Part shown: piece by piece, positions 11,931-23,887 of the stretch
Layout of the letters: the number at the start of each line of letters is the position of its first letter
Numbering within the stretch: position 1 is the first letter of the stretch
Origin: Adiantum capillus-veneris
Taxonomy: Eukaryota; Streptophyta; Polypodiopsida; Polypodiales; Pteridaceae
DNA length: 64,000 nucleotides
Direction: 5' to 3'
NCBI GenBank assembly: GCA_014529385.2
Contig: CM043969.1
Span: 25,499,946-25,563,945, forward strand
Notes under the pieces: generated by a model
Databases searched by the model: none
The model's input: the letters and a program-made list of their open reading frames with translations, nothing else
What the model was told of the DNA's origin: nothing
Made by a program: the position numbers and the translations under genes

Positions 11931-13163
11931 TGGTGTAGCCAAATTTGGTCGAAGCTAGGAGATGGTCTATGCCAGGCAGAGGTAGCAGGCAAGTGCAGTG
12001 CAAAAGGCTAGGGCAAGTGCCAAGGACCTGAGCAGCCGAAGGGTAACGGAAAGGTATGTCTAAAGCGGCTGCTTACGCCAAAAGAGCTGCGGGATGGTCC
12101 AGATGGGATGGCAGATGAAGGTGTCAAAAATGCCAAGTCAGTGCCCTAAACTGTGGTGTTTAGCATACTCTAGAAGCCGGTTCAGACGGCTCGACAAACG
12201 GAGCCCCGGTTTGCAAGATACTGAAGTTTGAAGTTGAAGTGTATAGCAGATATCAGGGACAGGGCAGCTGAGGATAGGTGGCCCGGGCTGATGTCAGTAT
12301 ATTCATGTGTAGTGCTTGAGTTTTGAAGAATGCCAGTCTTCTCGGATTGCAAATTGGAGCTCGGGTAAGCAAGTAATGGTCAATTGAAATTTTCTCGGGG
12401 GCCGGGGCTGAGCCCACTTGGCCGCAGTGGAGGGTGTGCCATCTGGCATTGTTTTGGCCTTGCCAAGGTTCTCGATGATAGTGTGCACCATGTGGAGCTA
12501 ACACAAATTGAGGGTGTGTCGATCGGGTTCTTGGTCAGCAAGATACAGCAGGACGAAGTCGGGAGCTAGTGCTAATGAAGAGATTGATACATGTTTTTTT
12601 GCCTTTTTTGCGGCCTCTGATAGCGAACTCCAAAGGGTCCGAAAGCGGTGACATTTTTACGGTCCGAGACTGGCATGACGAAGGTTTGACGCGACTTGAC
12701 GGCTCGAGGCTCCAACCATCGAGCGGTAAAAGGAAACATGAGGAAGGTGTGCCCAAAGGAAAATAGTGTGTGAAGGTATTTTTTGAAAAAATTTCAATGC
12801 TTTGGAGGCCATCGGCCCTTGTGCTGCCATGTGGTGCTGGGTTATATCCCACATGCGAGGAAGAGGGTCCGTGGGCTGGGGTATATATCCATGGCCGTGG
12901 GCATACACTAGAACACAAAGGGGGAGAGAGGGGATCTCTCCCTCCCGTTGGCGATGGCAGACCCCCGAGGGGTGCTGCGTTGGCAGTCGACGGCCCTGTA
13001 GGACGGAGGCGGGGGAAGTTTTGGCCGAGGAGGCGGCGCGAGGGGGGGCGCGCCCGCGTGGGGGTGAGGTGGCCATAAAGGCATGTGATGATGTGGCCGC
13101 CAAACAGGGGGCCGGATCCCATGGCCAGTGATGGGATCCTTTTGAAAGCCATTGGGGGGAGAG

Positions 13164-13185
13164 GCATTAGCGACATCACTAATGC
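13164..13185. promoter_or_regulatory. Second palindrome in E3 U3
   Basis: An inverted repeat GCATTAGCGA/TCACTAATGC (GACATC core) flanked by GGGG/CCCC stretches. The 3' LTR copy at 34871-34892 reads TCGCTAATGC and pairs better. Similar in design to the palindrome at 13680. Confidence 0.5.
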
Positions 13186-13679
13186 CCCCCTCCCCGAGAC
13201 ATGAGAAAGGGAAGTGTCCTGCGGGTAATGAGCAGGAGAGTGAGAGAAGAGAAAGCCCGAAGGAAACTGGGAGGTCAAATGTCCAGGGGAAAGACCCGAA
13301 GGAGAGAAGGAGAGAGGGTCCAAAGGGGCCGCCCAGTAAAGAGGTGTAAACAAGCCATTTCAAGGGCCGTCCGGGCAAAGCAGAAGGCAAGGCAAAGCTA
13401 AGGGGCCCATTCCAAAGCATGTCCAAGTAAGGGCCACCAGAGGTGAACAAAGTGCAAGAATACCAAAGAGGGCCATTTCAAGGCCGGCCAAGCAGAGAAA
13501 AAGAGCAAGGGCAAAGCCGGACCAAATAAAAAGAGAGAAATAGAGGAAGAGGGCTAGTGGAGCCGGGCAGAGATGGTCAAAGGGTAAAAAAAGAAAAAGA
13601 GGCAGAACAAAGGGTAGGCCTCAAAGGGGGTAAAAATAATAAGGAAAAAAATAATTTAAAAATAGTAGAAAGCCAAGGG

Positions 13680-13701
13680 GCAATAGCGACGTCGCTATTG
13701 C
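13680..13701. promoter_or_regulatory. 22-bp perfect palindrome with GACGTC core in E3 U3
   Basis: A perfect palindrome centred on GACGTC, arms GCAATAGC/GCTATTGC. The 3' LTR copy is at 35376-35397, also perfect. GACGTC is the C-box recognised by plant bZIP factors, so this may be an enhancer site; that is inference. Confidence 0.55.
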
Positions 13702-13832
13702 ACCCCCCCAAGTACAAAAGAGAGAAGAAGAAAAGCAGATAGAGCAAGGCGGTGCCCCCTTCCCAAAAAATGCCAGATCAAGATGCCAGATGGACCAATG
13801 AAAACACAAATTCCCAAATTAAGCCCCCCCCC

Positions 13833-13840
13833 TATAAAAG
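13833..13840 (+). promoter_or_regulatory. TATA box of E3 5' LTR
   Basis: TATAAAAG after a run of C, about 540 bases before the LTR end. The corresponding segment is deleted in the 3' LTR. Confidence 0.7.
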
Positions 13841-14378
13841 TCAAAATTGGATCAAATTGGGGGCTTTTTCTTGGCCTTTTGGATGCCGTTTGAAAGCCCG
13901 CAAAGTGGAGCTCTCTAGCAAGCTAGCCCCTTTGTAACTTTTCCTAAAATATGGCCATGGTGATGGTAGTGCAAGTCAGTGTACAAGTTTTTTGAAGTGC
14001 ACTCAAGCCACAGTTGCCCCTCTTGTTGTTGTTTCCCCTTCCCCCCTTCTCTTTCTCCTGCTTTCATGTTTCCCCTTGGTGCCGGCAGTGTGGATGTGTG
14101 TGCCCCCTTGGACCGACGGTGTTTTGTGTGAGAGAGTGAGATTGAGAGGCTGTGAGTGTGTGTAAAGGTGGAGACAGGCTGTGGCTGTAGGTGTGCACTG
14201 TGTGGTGGATTTGTGGAGTGTGTGGGATGTAAGAGTTGAGCAGGCGGTGGTCTGCTAGTGTAAAGTGTTTCTTTGAAGGTGTTTTCCGAGAGGATAGGGG
14301 TGTTGTGGATACCTTGAGCTATAGAGGGGCCCTTGTGTTTGTGCCGGGCGTGTTCCCCCATTCCCCCTCTCCATCTTC

Positions 14379-14392
14379 TGGTGCCCCCATGG
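14379..14392 (+). other. E3 primer-binding site candidate overlapping gag ATG
   Basis: TGGTGCCCCCATGG begins five bases after the LTR end. E2 has TGGTGCCCCCA at the same place. The tRNA it would pair with (3' end TGGGGGCACCA) I cannot name. The ATG inside it (14389) opens gag. Confidence 0.6.
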
Positions 14393-16791
14393 AGGAGCAC
14401 GCTGATTGCTCCCAGTTAATCGAAAAGAAGCGGTTTTTTGCATTGGAAGTTATGGTAGCTAGAAGCTATGGACCGATTTTCACAGGCGAAGAGAGCCCTG
14501 ACGAGTGGATGTCGGATTTCAAGCTGTATATGCTATCATTGCATATGCCGAACAAGGATAGCAAAATGCAAACTTTTCCGTTGGTAATGTGTGGTAAAGC
14601 TAAAGCATGGTATGAAGCGTTGGAAGGCGAGCCGAAGCAAACATGGCCGGCTCTACGGGCGAGGTTTCTTCACGACTTTCACAAGGAGGTGTCCTTAGTC
14701 GAGATGGATGCAAAGTTGAAGGCGCTTAAGCAAGATGTAAGTGAATAGTTCAATTTGTTTTTGTGTCATTTTGAAGAGTGTTCGACAAAGTTAGCGACAG
14801 CCATGCAATTGGCTAATGGAGACTATTTCAAGCTAGACAAGTTCATGGCGTGTCTGCACCCCAAGGTGACAGAGAAAGTTGATTTCGAGAGCCTAGAGAA
14901 TTGCAATGGTGCGGTGGCGATTGCTTGATCAAAGAGCAGAAAGATAAAGAAGAAGATAGAGCAGGGTGTGTCAGGCTATGAGACGATGGCCCGTGTTCAA
15001 CCGTAGAGTCCGGGAGAGGCTATACACGAAGAAAATCATGGAAACCAAGGTGTAGCTGTTGTGCCGCAAAATTGGGTGCACATGGTGCAAGATTTGTCCG
15101 AGTAAATGCAGGAGTTGCAGCTCAGTGTGACAGATAGAGGACAACCAAGAGGAGCAAGGGGCAGGGCGAGGCCGCTTCCAGGTAGGTGTTACAATTGCGG
15201 AGAAGAAGGGCACTATGCACCCAATTGTCCTCAACCACAGAGAGAAAGAGGAGGAATTTACCCGCTTTTTGATAGAGGTCGAGGGCAAGGACAATACAAT
15301 GGTCCAAGAGAGCAAGTGGTGGAGAATCCTGTGCATCCGGCTCCGCAAAACAGAGGTGAGGTTCCAAGAGTGAATATTATCGGGGTGGATAAGCAGGATG
15401 TCGAAGTTTTGGCCAATAAAGGAGCAAGAGTGGAGAGAGAGATGGAAACAGAGCGAGAGACAAGATCTCGCGAAGGCAAAGAGAAGGTGTACGAAGGTAG
15501 AGAGCAGCCCGAGCCTAGCAAGAGAAGGAGACTTCACAAGATCAAGCAGGCAAATTTTCAGCTAGGATGTGGCTATCCCGAGTACAATCTAGTGAGTGAT
15601 GTTCAAAATCAAAAGGCAAATATTACTTTTGGTCAGCTGTTAGCTTTAAATCCAAAGTTAAGAAGGTAGTGGTCCATAAGTGTTAGCACCAGGCTGCCAA
15701 GAGCTAAGGAAAATGTACAAGCAGTACAAAACATGGCTTTGTTGAGGGTACGTAGCCCCACTGATGTTCTTCCGTTGGTGGATGCAATTACAGAAAAAAG
15801 GATGCAAGTACGTCAAGCCTACATAGATGGTGCAGCGCAGGTTTGTGTTATGATGGAAGCAGCCATGAAAGAGACGGGAGTCAAGGCAGTAGTCAAGTCA
15901 AATGTGCGCATGAGGATGGCCACCAAAGCCAGGTGTCTGGGTGTGGCGCAGGATGAAAAGGTCAAGGTGATGGGCATAGAGTGCTTGATAGAATTTTTCA
16001 TGATGAAGGCAGGGGATGATGCTTATCCAATCATTTTGGGTAGGCCATGGCTTTTGGCAATAGGTGCTAAGCAAGATTGGGAGAGTAAAGTATTCACTTT
16101 TCCTGACAAAGAGAGAGAAAGACAAATTGTGCTGGATTTGAAGACCAAGGAGAGCAGTTCTCGTCCTATGGCAGTTAAGGATGAGGGTGACACGACGAGC
16201 TAAGAGTACAAGACAGAGACGGGCTATGATGAAGGCTATACTAGCACAGAGAAAGAGGAGAGCAAGGACGACATGTTGAAGATAGATGCAGACTTATTCG
16301 GAGTCACCATAGACGACTCCCCACCTAAAGAAGAAGGTATGCATCCTCAAGCTCATGGTTTAAGCATAGAGGAGGTTTCAAGCATGATAAGTGAAGATTT
16401 AACCAAAGGTGAAAAAGAAGGTTATGTTCAACTGTGTGAGTCCTATCCAAATCTATTTGCGACGGAGTACAAGCATTTGCGAGGTGCAAAGGGGGTGGAG
16501 CACAAGATTTTTCTTAAGGAGGGGCATAAGCCTAAAGCACATAAGCTGAGAAGACTAGGGGAAATCCAAAAGGAAGCCCTTTGGCAGGAGATCAATAAGC
16601 TACTGGATGCTGGCATCATATTCCCTGTGAAAGAGTCCGAGTGGGTCTTGCCAGCGGTCATAACCCCTAAGAAGAATGGGCAATGGAGAGTGTGTGTCAA
16701 CTACAAGCCATTAAATGCCACGACCAAGAGGAATCACTACCCCTTGCCGTTTCAAGATGAAATCCTAAACCAGGTGGCTGGGCACAAATGA
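14389..16791 (+). pseudogene. E3 gag-protease-RT, one frame with in-frame stops
   Basis: One frame runs from ATG 14389 (MEEHADCSQLIEKK) to 16791, broken by stops at 14746 (TAG), 14926 (TGA), 15004 (TAG), 15103 (TAA), 15667 (TAG), 16201 (TAA) and 16789 (TGA). Gag has the motif KAKAWYEALEGEPKQTWPAL; a CCHC knuckle CYNCGEEGHYAPNC lies near 15190. The protease region has YIDGAAQVCVMME near 15822 and ILGRPWLL near 16033, so the catalytic triad reads DGA rather than DTG/DSG. The N-terminal half of reverse transcriptase follows (VITPKKNGQWRVCVNYKPLN). It continues in a shifted frame at 16799. Confidence 0.88.
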
Positions 16792-17105
16792 TACGATTAT
16801 GGATGGCTTTTCGGGGTACTTTCAGATAGGGATTGCACTCAAAGACCAGTTGAAGACCACATTCATATCTCCATGGGGTTGTTTCACTTACCGCAGAATG
16901 CCGTTCGGATTGGTGAATGCCTATGCCACCTTCCAAGATTGGATGAACAGGGTATTTGGTCCATACCTGGGCCATTTTATTAGGGTCTTCGTGGATGATA
17001 TCGGCTGCTACAGTTCAAGATTGGAGCACCTGTCAAAGCTACACTTATGCTTTCAAAGGCTTGATGAAGAAGGAGGTCAGCTAAACCCCAAGAAATGCAA
17101 GCTAG
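16792..17105 (+). pseudogene. E3 reverse transcriptase, palm core, cut by E2
   Basis: Frame-shifted by one base relative to the upstream part. It shows MDGFSGYFQIGIALKDQLKT, MPFGLVNAYATFQDWMN and FVDDIGCYSS (catalytic x-D-D near 16990). The frame ends in LNPKKCKL at the CTAG target site where E2 is inserted. The homologous continuation is at 30990. Confidence 0.88.
17102..17105 (+). repeat. Target-site duplication of E2 (left), CTAG
   Basis: CTAG here and at 30986-30989, directly flanking the E2 LTR ends. Four bases only: the next base outward differs on the two sides. Confidence 0.85.
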
Positions 17106-19763
17106 TGAGGCGGTCCGGGGCGGGCAACAAGAGAGGCGACCTCTAAACACCCCTCAAGGCTCTCGTACTGCTCATTTGGGGCTGGGGACAACCACAACCA
17201 CAACATAACAACCAACCCACAACCAAACCCAAACAAGATACGAGCACCACCTAGTTAGAGAGCGAACTAGGACGCAAAAGAGGAGAATCCCTTAGCAATA
17301 CAAGCGAGAAGGAAGGGTACACTATCACTAATTTAAATGCTACAAATACACACACCAAACACACACACATACACATACACACACACAAAAGAGAGAGAGA
17401 GAGATCTTTGTGCAAGAATTTAGCTTCAATTTTAATGATCGACGTGGGTGTATGAACAGCTTGGAGGAGAGTCAAAAGACACGATTAAGTTTGATGATGT
17501 TGCAATCTACACATTATCTTAGGGTTATGGGAGATCTCTCACCATACAACCCTCTTATAATGTTTTCCCAAGCAACGAAAACAAACACAAGAGCTCTTGA
17601 GTCACATACAAGCAGATACTACAAAAGAATCTCAAAATGAAAATGCGTCACCTTAAACCAAACGAGATGAGATTGCCAAGCGTGAATTGGAAAGACTCAA
17701 GAGAGTTTTGACCCGCGATTTGCACCCAACTTATTGATTAAATTGATGCGCAAGAGTAGGTACAACTTTGATTTGAAGTTATGAATCACTCACTCCCTTG
17801 CAATGTTACAACTAGCTCAAAGAAGCTTTCCTATACACCACATGTAATGGTGCATAGAGAGCTCACTCTCACTCCCTAAAACTAAAATGGTGAATGGCAC
17901 GCTCAAAGTAGTGAGCAATAGTGTAGGGATCCTGCCATTTACAAAGGGAGAAGGGCTCTATTTATAGGTGAGGAGAGCCCTAATTAGGATTATACCTAAT
18001 CAACATTTTCATAGAAAATCATGTTTATGAAATTTTTTATATGTTCTTATGAGAGTGGGGCTCTGTTATCTCTTAAGTCACATGGATGTGGGCTCAAGAG
18101 GAGAGAATTATTGAGGTGAAATAGAGAAGATTCTAGAGAGGTGAGTGATTTTTTGTGTGAGGTTGCCTACTCCACGGTAGAGTAGAGTGGGTGCAATTTA
18201 CAAAAAAAGGGTTAGCAGTTAGTGTTAGTAGTTTGAAGTTAGTAGGATGGGGTAAAATTACATGGCATATGCACTCAAGGTGCATTATATAATTTATACA
18301 ATGATAAAAAGTAAAAGAAGGATGAGAATATACACAATTTGGTGGAAACCACAAGATGTAAATGAAATTTTCCACCTTCTCCTCCAGTGAATGAAGCGGT
18401 TGTAGAACTTTGTCGGTGCAGTTCTTGTGACCATGGGGAAGTTGAATTATCCATGATCAAACTCCTCCTTTTGCAGGGCTTGAGCTTGGTTATTTGCTGA
18501 TTTTTTCTTTTTTTATGAAAGGATGAAGAGGTTATGGTAATATGAATTCGATTCTAGAGAGAGAAATTGAGCTATATGTGTGTAGAGATGATAATCTTTT
18601 GAGCTATGGAGTAAGGAGAGATGGAAATGGTGAAGAAGATGAAGTAAGCCATGAAAGTTGCAGGTTTGAGTGAGGGATGGAGAGGAATGAGTGTATGTGT
18701 GTGGAAGTGGGAAAGGAGGTGAGAGAAGACTATGGGTTACTTTGTGAGAAAAGTGGGCAGACTGGGGTCCACTCAAAAAATCATAGCTCATCGGTGGTTG
18801 CTCCAAAAATCACCAAAATGTTTGAGGTGATTATTCAGCTTTTGTTCCACATTTTCTCTTTCGACCACCGCTCCAAATTCGGAGTGGAGATGGGTGCCAA
18901 AAATCTCACCAAAAAGCCTATTTTTGATGCATGCAAAAGTCTTTTAGTGGCCCCCTCCTTTGTTGAATTTATACAATGCATCCAAGAGTGAGCCCCTCCT
19001 TTGTCATATCATAATACAAAGCATCCAAGTTTCCCTTTACACATGCATGGAGGAGGATTATTGGTGAATAAAGCAATATATACATGGTGGGACTAGTGTA
19101 TGGACTATTCATGGATTTTAGTTCAATGAGCACATGGTGTTAGAATAATGAGAAAAAAATAAAATTAAAAAATGTGGAGAAATTATGGATATGGAAAGAT
19201 ATTGGAATCATATGATATGGTCCCTCTTTGTATTATTTTGGGTGAAAGAGGAAAAGATATGCAAGTAGATGAAAATAATATAATAAACATGACTAAGAAA
19301 GTAGAAATCATTTTTTTGTTTTCACGAGAATGAGGGTGAAAATGTGGGGGTGATTTGTATAAAAGAAAAATATGATGTTAGAGTATGTACACATTGGCAG
19401 AAAATACACTTATGGTGCAAGAGGATGAAAGAAGTCATACATAAGTTTAATAAAAGACACACCTAGGTATAAATCTTTAAATAAAATATCAAAATAATTA
19501 TAAAAATCCCTATATTTAGGCCATATATATAATGAAATATTTACACACAAAGAGGCCATAATATTAATTATTTTTTATTTTTTTGGCTCAACTAGCCCAA
19601 TGACTAGCTAATTGAGCGTTTTTAAGAAAATATGGGAAAAGTCCCCTAACTCACACACGCCTATATACAGTGAAATGGTAGGGATAGCCATAGTGTTTGG
19701 GTGAATTTGGTAGGGTGAGGTAGCTCACTATGATAATTTTCAATAGCCAAAAAACGGCTATCA
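17106..19763 (-). repeat. E2 3' LTR, 2658 bp
   Basis: Plus-strand ends are TGAGGCGGTCC and CGGCTATCA; on the minus strand it also reads TG...CA. Nearly identical over its length to 25653-26763 joined to 29441-30985. A TATA box on the minus strand is at 17966-17957 (CTATAAATAG). A CA-rich simple repeat lies at about 17347-17390. No gene is seen. Confidence 0.93.
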
Positions 19764-21639
19764 TTAGCCCTCCCCCAGGATGATGGTATATTCATGTACC
19801 ATCATAAAGCATCTTTTCCAAAGAGAGTACTTCAGAGTCCTTGACAAGATCTTCATTGTTTGGCCCCTCGGCATTTTGAATGGAGTTACATTGGTGCTTC
19901 ATGTAACAATACTTACATGAGACAGCTGCCCTTTGACAGATCTTTGGTAGATCCTTTGGTAGAAGGCGACTCAAATAGGGCTTCAAGCGATAACCATTTA
20001 CCTTCCTAGAGTGCTCTTTCCCATTCAAGTCCATAAGTTGATAGTAACTTGAATTGAAAGCCTTCTTAACTATGTATGGCCCCTGCCATCTAGTTTCAAA
20101 TTTGGCATCAAAATGATTATCGAGTCGATTGTCATACCTTAGCACAAGATCTCCTTCATTGATTCCTTTGTCCTTTAGTTTCTTGTCAAGCTTCTCCTTC
20201 GCCTGCATAGCTTTCCTCTTGTAGCACTCGTATGTTGCTTCTCTTTTCCACTCAAGCTCGGCTAAGGTAAGAATTCGATCCATCCATGCTTCTTGATCAT
20301 CTTGTGCTGCTTTGCCATGAAGTCGCATTGTTGGAATGTTGAGCTCAATTGGTTGTAAAGCCTCTTGACCATAGACCAGGAGAAATGGTGTAAACTCCGT
20401 GGCTTCCCTATATGTGGTTCGATACGCCCACAAGGCACCATCCAAGAAGTCATCCCACAACTTTGTCTTGTTTCTCACCATCTTTCTAATGATGCTTGCA
20501 ATGACACTGTTAGCCTTCTCCACCAAACCATTTGATTGTGGGTAGTATGGTGTGCTATGACGATGTAGAATGTGAAGCTCTTCACAAACTTCTGTGAGTA
20601 AACCCTTCTTGAACCCCGGACCATTATCCGAAACAATCTCTAGAGGTGTGCCAAATCTACAACAAATATTAGTGTAGACAAACCTGCTCACTGTTTTCCC
20701 ATTTACCCTTGCCACATTTTGAGCCTCTACCCACCTAGTCATGTAGTCCACAGCCACTAGAATGTAGAGTTTACCATTCTTTGTTCTAGGCAGAGGACCC
20801 ATAGCATCAATGCCCCATTTTTCAAAGGGTCCATTTGCAAACACTATTTGCCTCGGGCCATGCACCAACCTTCTATTTCCATTTATCTGACAATCATGAC
20901 AGCTTTTAAACCAATGTTGAACATCCACATGCAAGCTTGTCCAAACATACCCCGCAAGCAAAATCTTCTTTACAGTTAATTCTTGGGCAAAATGACCACC
21001 ACATGCCTCTTCATGCAAACCTTTTAGAATGGTTGGAATTTCCTCAATAGTTGGTACTCTTCTGCACACTTGATCCTTCCCTCTTTGATAGAGGGAGCCT
21101 TCTAGGAAGAGATAGAAACTTGCCTTCTTCATGAGTCTTCTCTTCTGAGCTTTAGTGAAGTCTTGTGGAAACTCGCCCTCCAAAATGTAGCCAATAATGG
21201 GAGCCAATGACTCCAATCCCTGGTATCTCGGTTGCTTAACAGCTGCTGCCACCATGATGACCTGCACTTCTCTCTCAACACATGTAACTGCTTGTTGTGC
21301 AAGTAAATCGGCATCTTCATTTTGTTTCCTAGGAATATGATATAGGTGCACTTCTTCAAAATAATTAAACATCCTACGAATGGCATGAACTTTTGTCCTT
21401 AAGATTTCATTCTTGCATGCCCAAATGCCTAAAATCTATTTAACAATGAGAAGTGCATCTCCTTTTACCATGAGACGTCGTATATCTTGGCCAATGCACA
21501 TCTTCAAACCATGAAGTAGTGTGTCGTATTCTGCTTCATTGTTGCTAGTTGAACCTGGTAGATTGACCTTCTCTTTCATGACCACCTCTCCTCTTGGGTT
21601 GAGCAACACTAGCCCTCCCCCTGCTTTCCCTATGGCTCG
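19764..21639 (-). pseudogene. E2 second (archaeal-type) RNase H and integrase
   Basis: Minus frame continuous with the RT frame but with stops at 21640 (TGA, inside FFDGAF) and 21436 (TAG). The archaeal-type RNase H shows FFDGAF and, on the far side of the stops, HIPRKQNEDADLLAQQAV. Integrase follows: a CHDCQINGNRRL zinc-binding part near 20900, then GIDAMGPLP, VSDNGPGF and NGLVEKAN supplying the D, D, E residues (about 20810-20510), and a C-terminal RWQGPYIV module near 20085. It ends at 19792 with a tail of unclear function. Confidence 0.88.
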
Positions 21640-22626
21640 TCAAAAAGCTCCATCAAAGAACAAGGTAAAAGCATTATGAATACTTTTTGGTGGTGGCAAT
21701 GGTAGGGTCTTTACTTGAGGCACCTTAATTTCCTTCTCATGTACCCTATAAGTGAGAATTCCTGCCAATTGTGCACGCACACTATCTTCTACCTTGAAAG
21801 AGTATTGGAACTCTTGCAACTCCATAATCCACTTTGAGATCCTAGTACTAAGATTCATTTGAGATGACACCCAAGGGACCAAATTTTCTGCAGTGAGAAT
21901 TACAAAAGGTTTTGGTAGCAGGTAGGATCTAAACTTTCTCACTGCAAACATGAGAGAAAGCATCATGAGTTCTGCTTCTATGTAGCCTCTCTCCAAAGCA
22001 TTCATGACCCTACTAGAAAAGTAGATGGGTCGCATCCTGGTAATGTGGGGATCTTGTTGTAGCAACACAGCACCAATTGTTTCCCTTCCAACACTAGAGC
22101 TAACAAAGAATGTGTACTCCCAACAAAGAGGCATGAGTGTTGGTAGCTCTGACAAAATGACTTTAATGTTACAAAAGTACTCTTCAAGCTCATCAGACCA
22201 TGCAAATTCTACTTCTTGTGTCAACTTTTGCAAAGGATGAAGCAACTCCGAAGCTAAGTGAATAATGCGTGACATATACTTCACCTTTTGAATGAATGAG
22301 ATGACCTCTTTGAGATTCTTGGGTGATGGGAGCTCAATAAGAGCCTTTGCCTTTGAAGGATCCACCTCAATGCCTTTATAGGAAACCTTGTGACCAAGCA
22401 AGATCACTTCATCCTCACCTATGTGAAACTTGTCGGGGTTGAGTTGACCTCCCATGTCATAGAGCTTCTTTAAACCTTCTTGTACCCTTTGTAGATGCAA
22501 TGATTTTGAGCTATAAATGCAAAAATCATCAATAAAAACCCTAATGGACTTTCCAAAGAATGCTTGAAACACCATGTTCATGAAGCGTTGGAAAGTTGCA
22601 GGAGCATTTGTCAAGCCAAATGGCAT
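21640..22626 (-). pseudogene. E2 reverse transcriptase, second half, and RNase H
   Basis: Starts at MPFGLTNAPATFQRFMN and contains VFIDDFCIYSS (the DD catalytic pair), LNPDKFHIGEDEVILLGH and the RNase H region (FVSSSVGRETIGAVLLQQD ... YIEAELMMLSLMFAVRKF). It is shifted by one base from the upstream part ending at 22541. It ends at the TGA at 21640. Confidence 0.9.
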
Positions 22627-23806
22627 GACAACCCCAAGGAGTGATGAAGGTTGTTTTCAATTGGTCCTCCAATGCAATCCCTATTTGAAAGTAACCCGAG
22701 TAGCCATCACACACAGTGTACTTCTCATGCCCAGCTACCTCATTTAGTATCTCATCCTGAAATGGGAGGGGAAAGTAATCTCTTTTTGTTGCCTCATTGA
22801 GTGGACGATAATCCACACACACCCTCCACTTGCCGTTTTTCTTAGGAGTGACAACAACGGGAGAGACCCACTCTGAATTCTCCACTGGATAAATGAAACC
22901 TACTGCTAGAAGCTTTCTAACCTCCTTGAGTAGAGCCTGCTCCTTTATAACTCCTAGCCTTCGTAGCTTTTGAGCTTTAGGTGTGGCCTCAGGCTTTAAC
23001 TCAATCTTGTGTTGAACAACATCTACCCCACGCACGTCGGTGTAGTCTTTAGCAAAAAGCCTAGGAAACTTCCTTAGCACACATTTGAACTCCTCTCTTT
23101 CATCCTTTGTAAGTGTTGTAGATAGCATACCTTCTAGCATTCTTTCATCTTCCACTTTTTGGTTCTCTTGGGAACCTACCTCTTCCAAACCTGGGCAAGA
23201 GGTCTCTTGGTTGTTTGGCTTAAACCTTACCCCCATGAATTCAATGGAAGACTCCTCTTCAGTAATGCTGCCGCTACTTTCTCCTTCTGAAGTGCTATTG
23301 GTCCAGCCTTCCTCCGTCTCACTTTGAGATGATTCTTCATGGAGCTCCTCTTGGCGTTGCTCCTTCATGTCAAAGACAACCTTCTTATGATTGTCATTCC
23401 TGCAAATTAGCTTTCCACTCTCCCAATCCTGCAAAGCTCGCATTTTCATTAGCCATGGTCTCCCTAGGATAAATAGGTAACCATTTCCTTTGGTAGACAT
23501 GACATAGAAATCCACTGCCTTCTTAATGCCAAAGGCCTCCACAAAAACATTTTTACAAATGCCTACGCACCTAGCCTTGCTATTGTTTGCCATTTTGACT
23601 TTAATTTCAAGTGTCTCATGGATGTGCATGCCAAGTCTTTGCATGAGCCCCTCTGTCATGATGCAAATTTGTGCACCCCCATCCACTAGACCTTTCCTAA
23701 CCAATCTTCCCTTGATGTAACAATCTATCACAGGTGTAATATCCTCATTCATTTCAGCTTGTACAATTTTTACAACAGGCACACTCTCTTTTACCTTTCT
23801 CCTCAT
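22541..23806 (-). pseudogene. E2 protease and reverse transcriptase, first half
   Basis: MRRKVKESVPVVKIV, then a protease-like region with LVDGGAQICIMTEGL near 23685 and LFILGRPWL near 23470. The triad reads DGG, not DTG/DSG. A Glu/Ser-rich spacer follows, then reverse transcriptase with VVTPKKNGKWRVCVDYRPLN and CDGYSGYFQIGIALEDQLKT. It is in frame with the gag above, separated by a single TGA. The frame is lost at 22541 by a one-base shift. Confidence 0.9.
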
Positions 23807-23887
23807 GCTAACTACCTTTGTTAAATCCCTCCTAACTTGTGGACATAATGCAAGAAACTGAGGCCATGAGATATCAGGACCCTTACC

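Larger units (their letters stand above)
11931..14373 (+). repeat. E3 5' LTR, 2443 bp
   Basis: Starts TGGTGTAGCC and ends CCCCTCTCCA. It is highly similar to 33632-35968 but keeps about 109 bp (13801-13911) missing from the 3' copy, including the TATA box. Open frames on both strands at 12.5-13.5 kb and 34.2-35.2 kb recur in both LTRs, have low-complexity Pro/Ser/Gly composition and no domain; I treat them as chance frames in GC-rich LTR. Confidence 0.92.

Noticed and set aside
12535-13450. Overlapping open frames up to 272 codons on both strands
   Set aside because: They lie in the E3 5' LTR, recur in the 3' LTR (34263-35127), are Pro/Ser/Gly-rich and have no domain; GC-rich LTR sequence explains them.
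18513-18991. Pair of roughly 100-codon frames on both strands, repeated at 29735-30213
   Set aside because: Both are in the U3 region of the E2 LTR copies; repetition reflects the LTR, not a duplicated gene.
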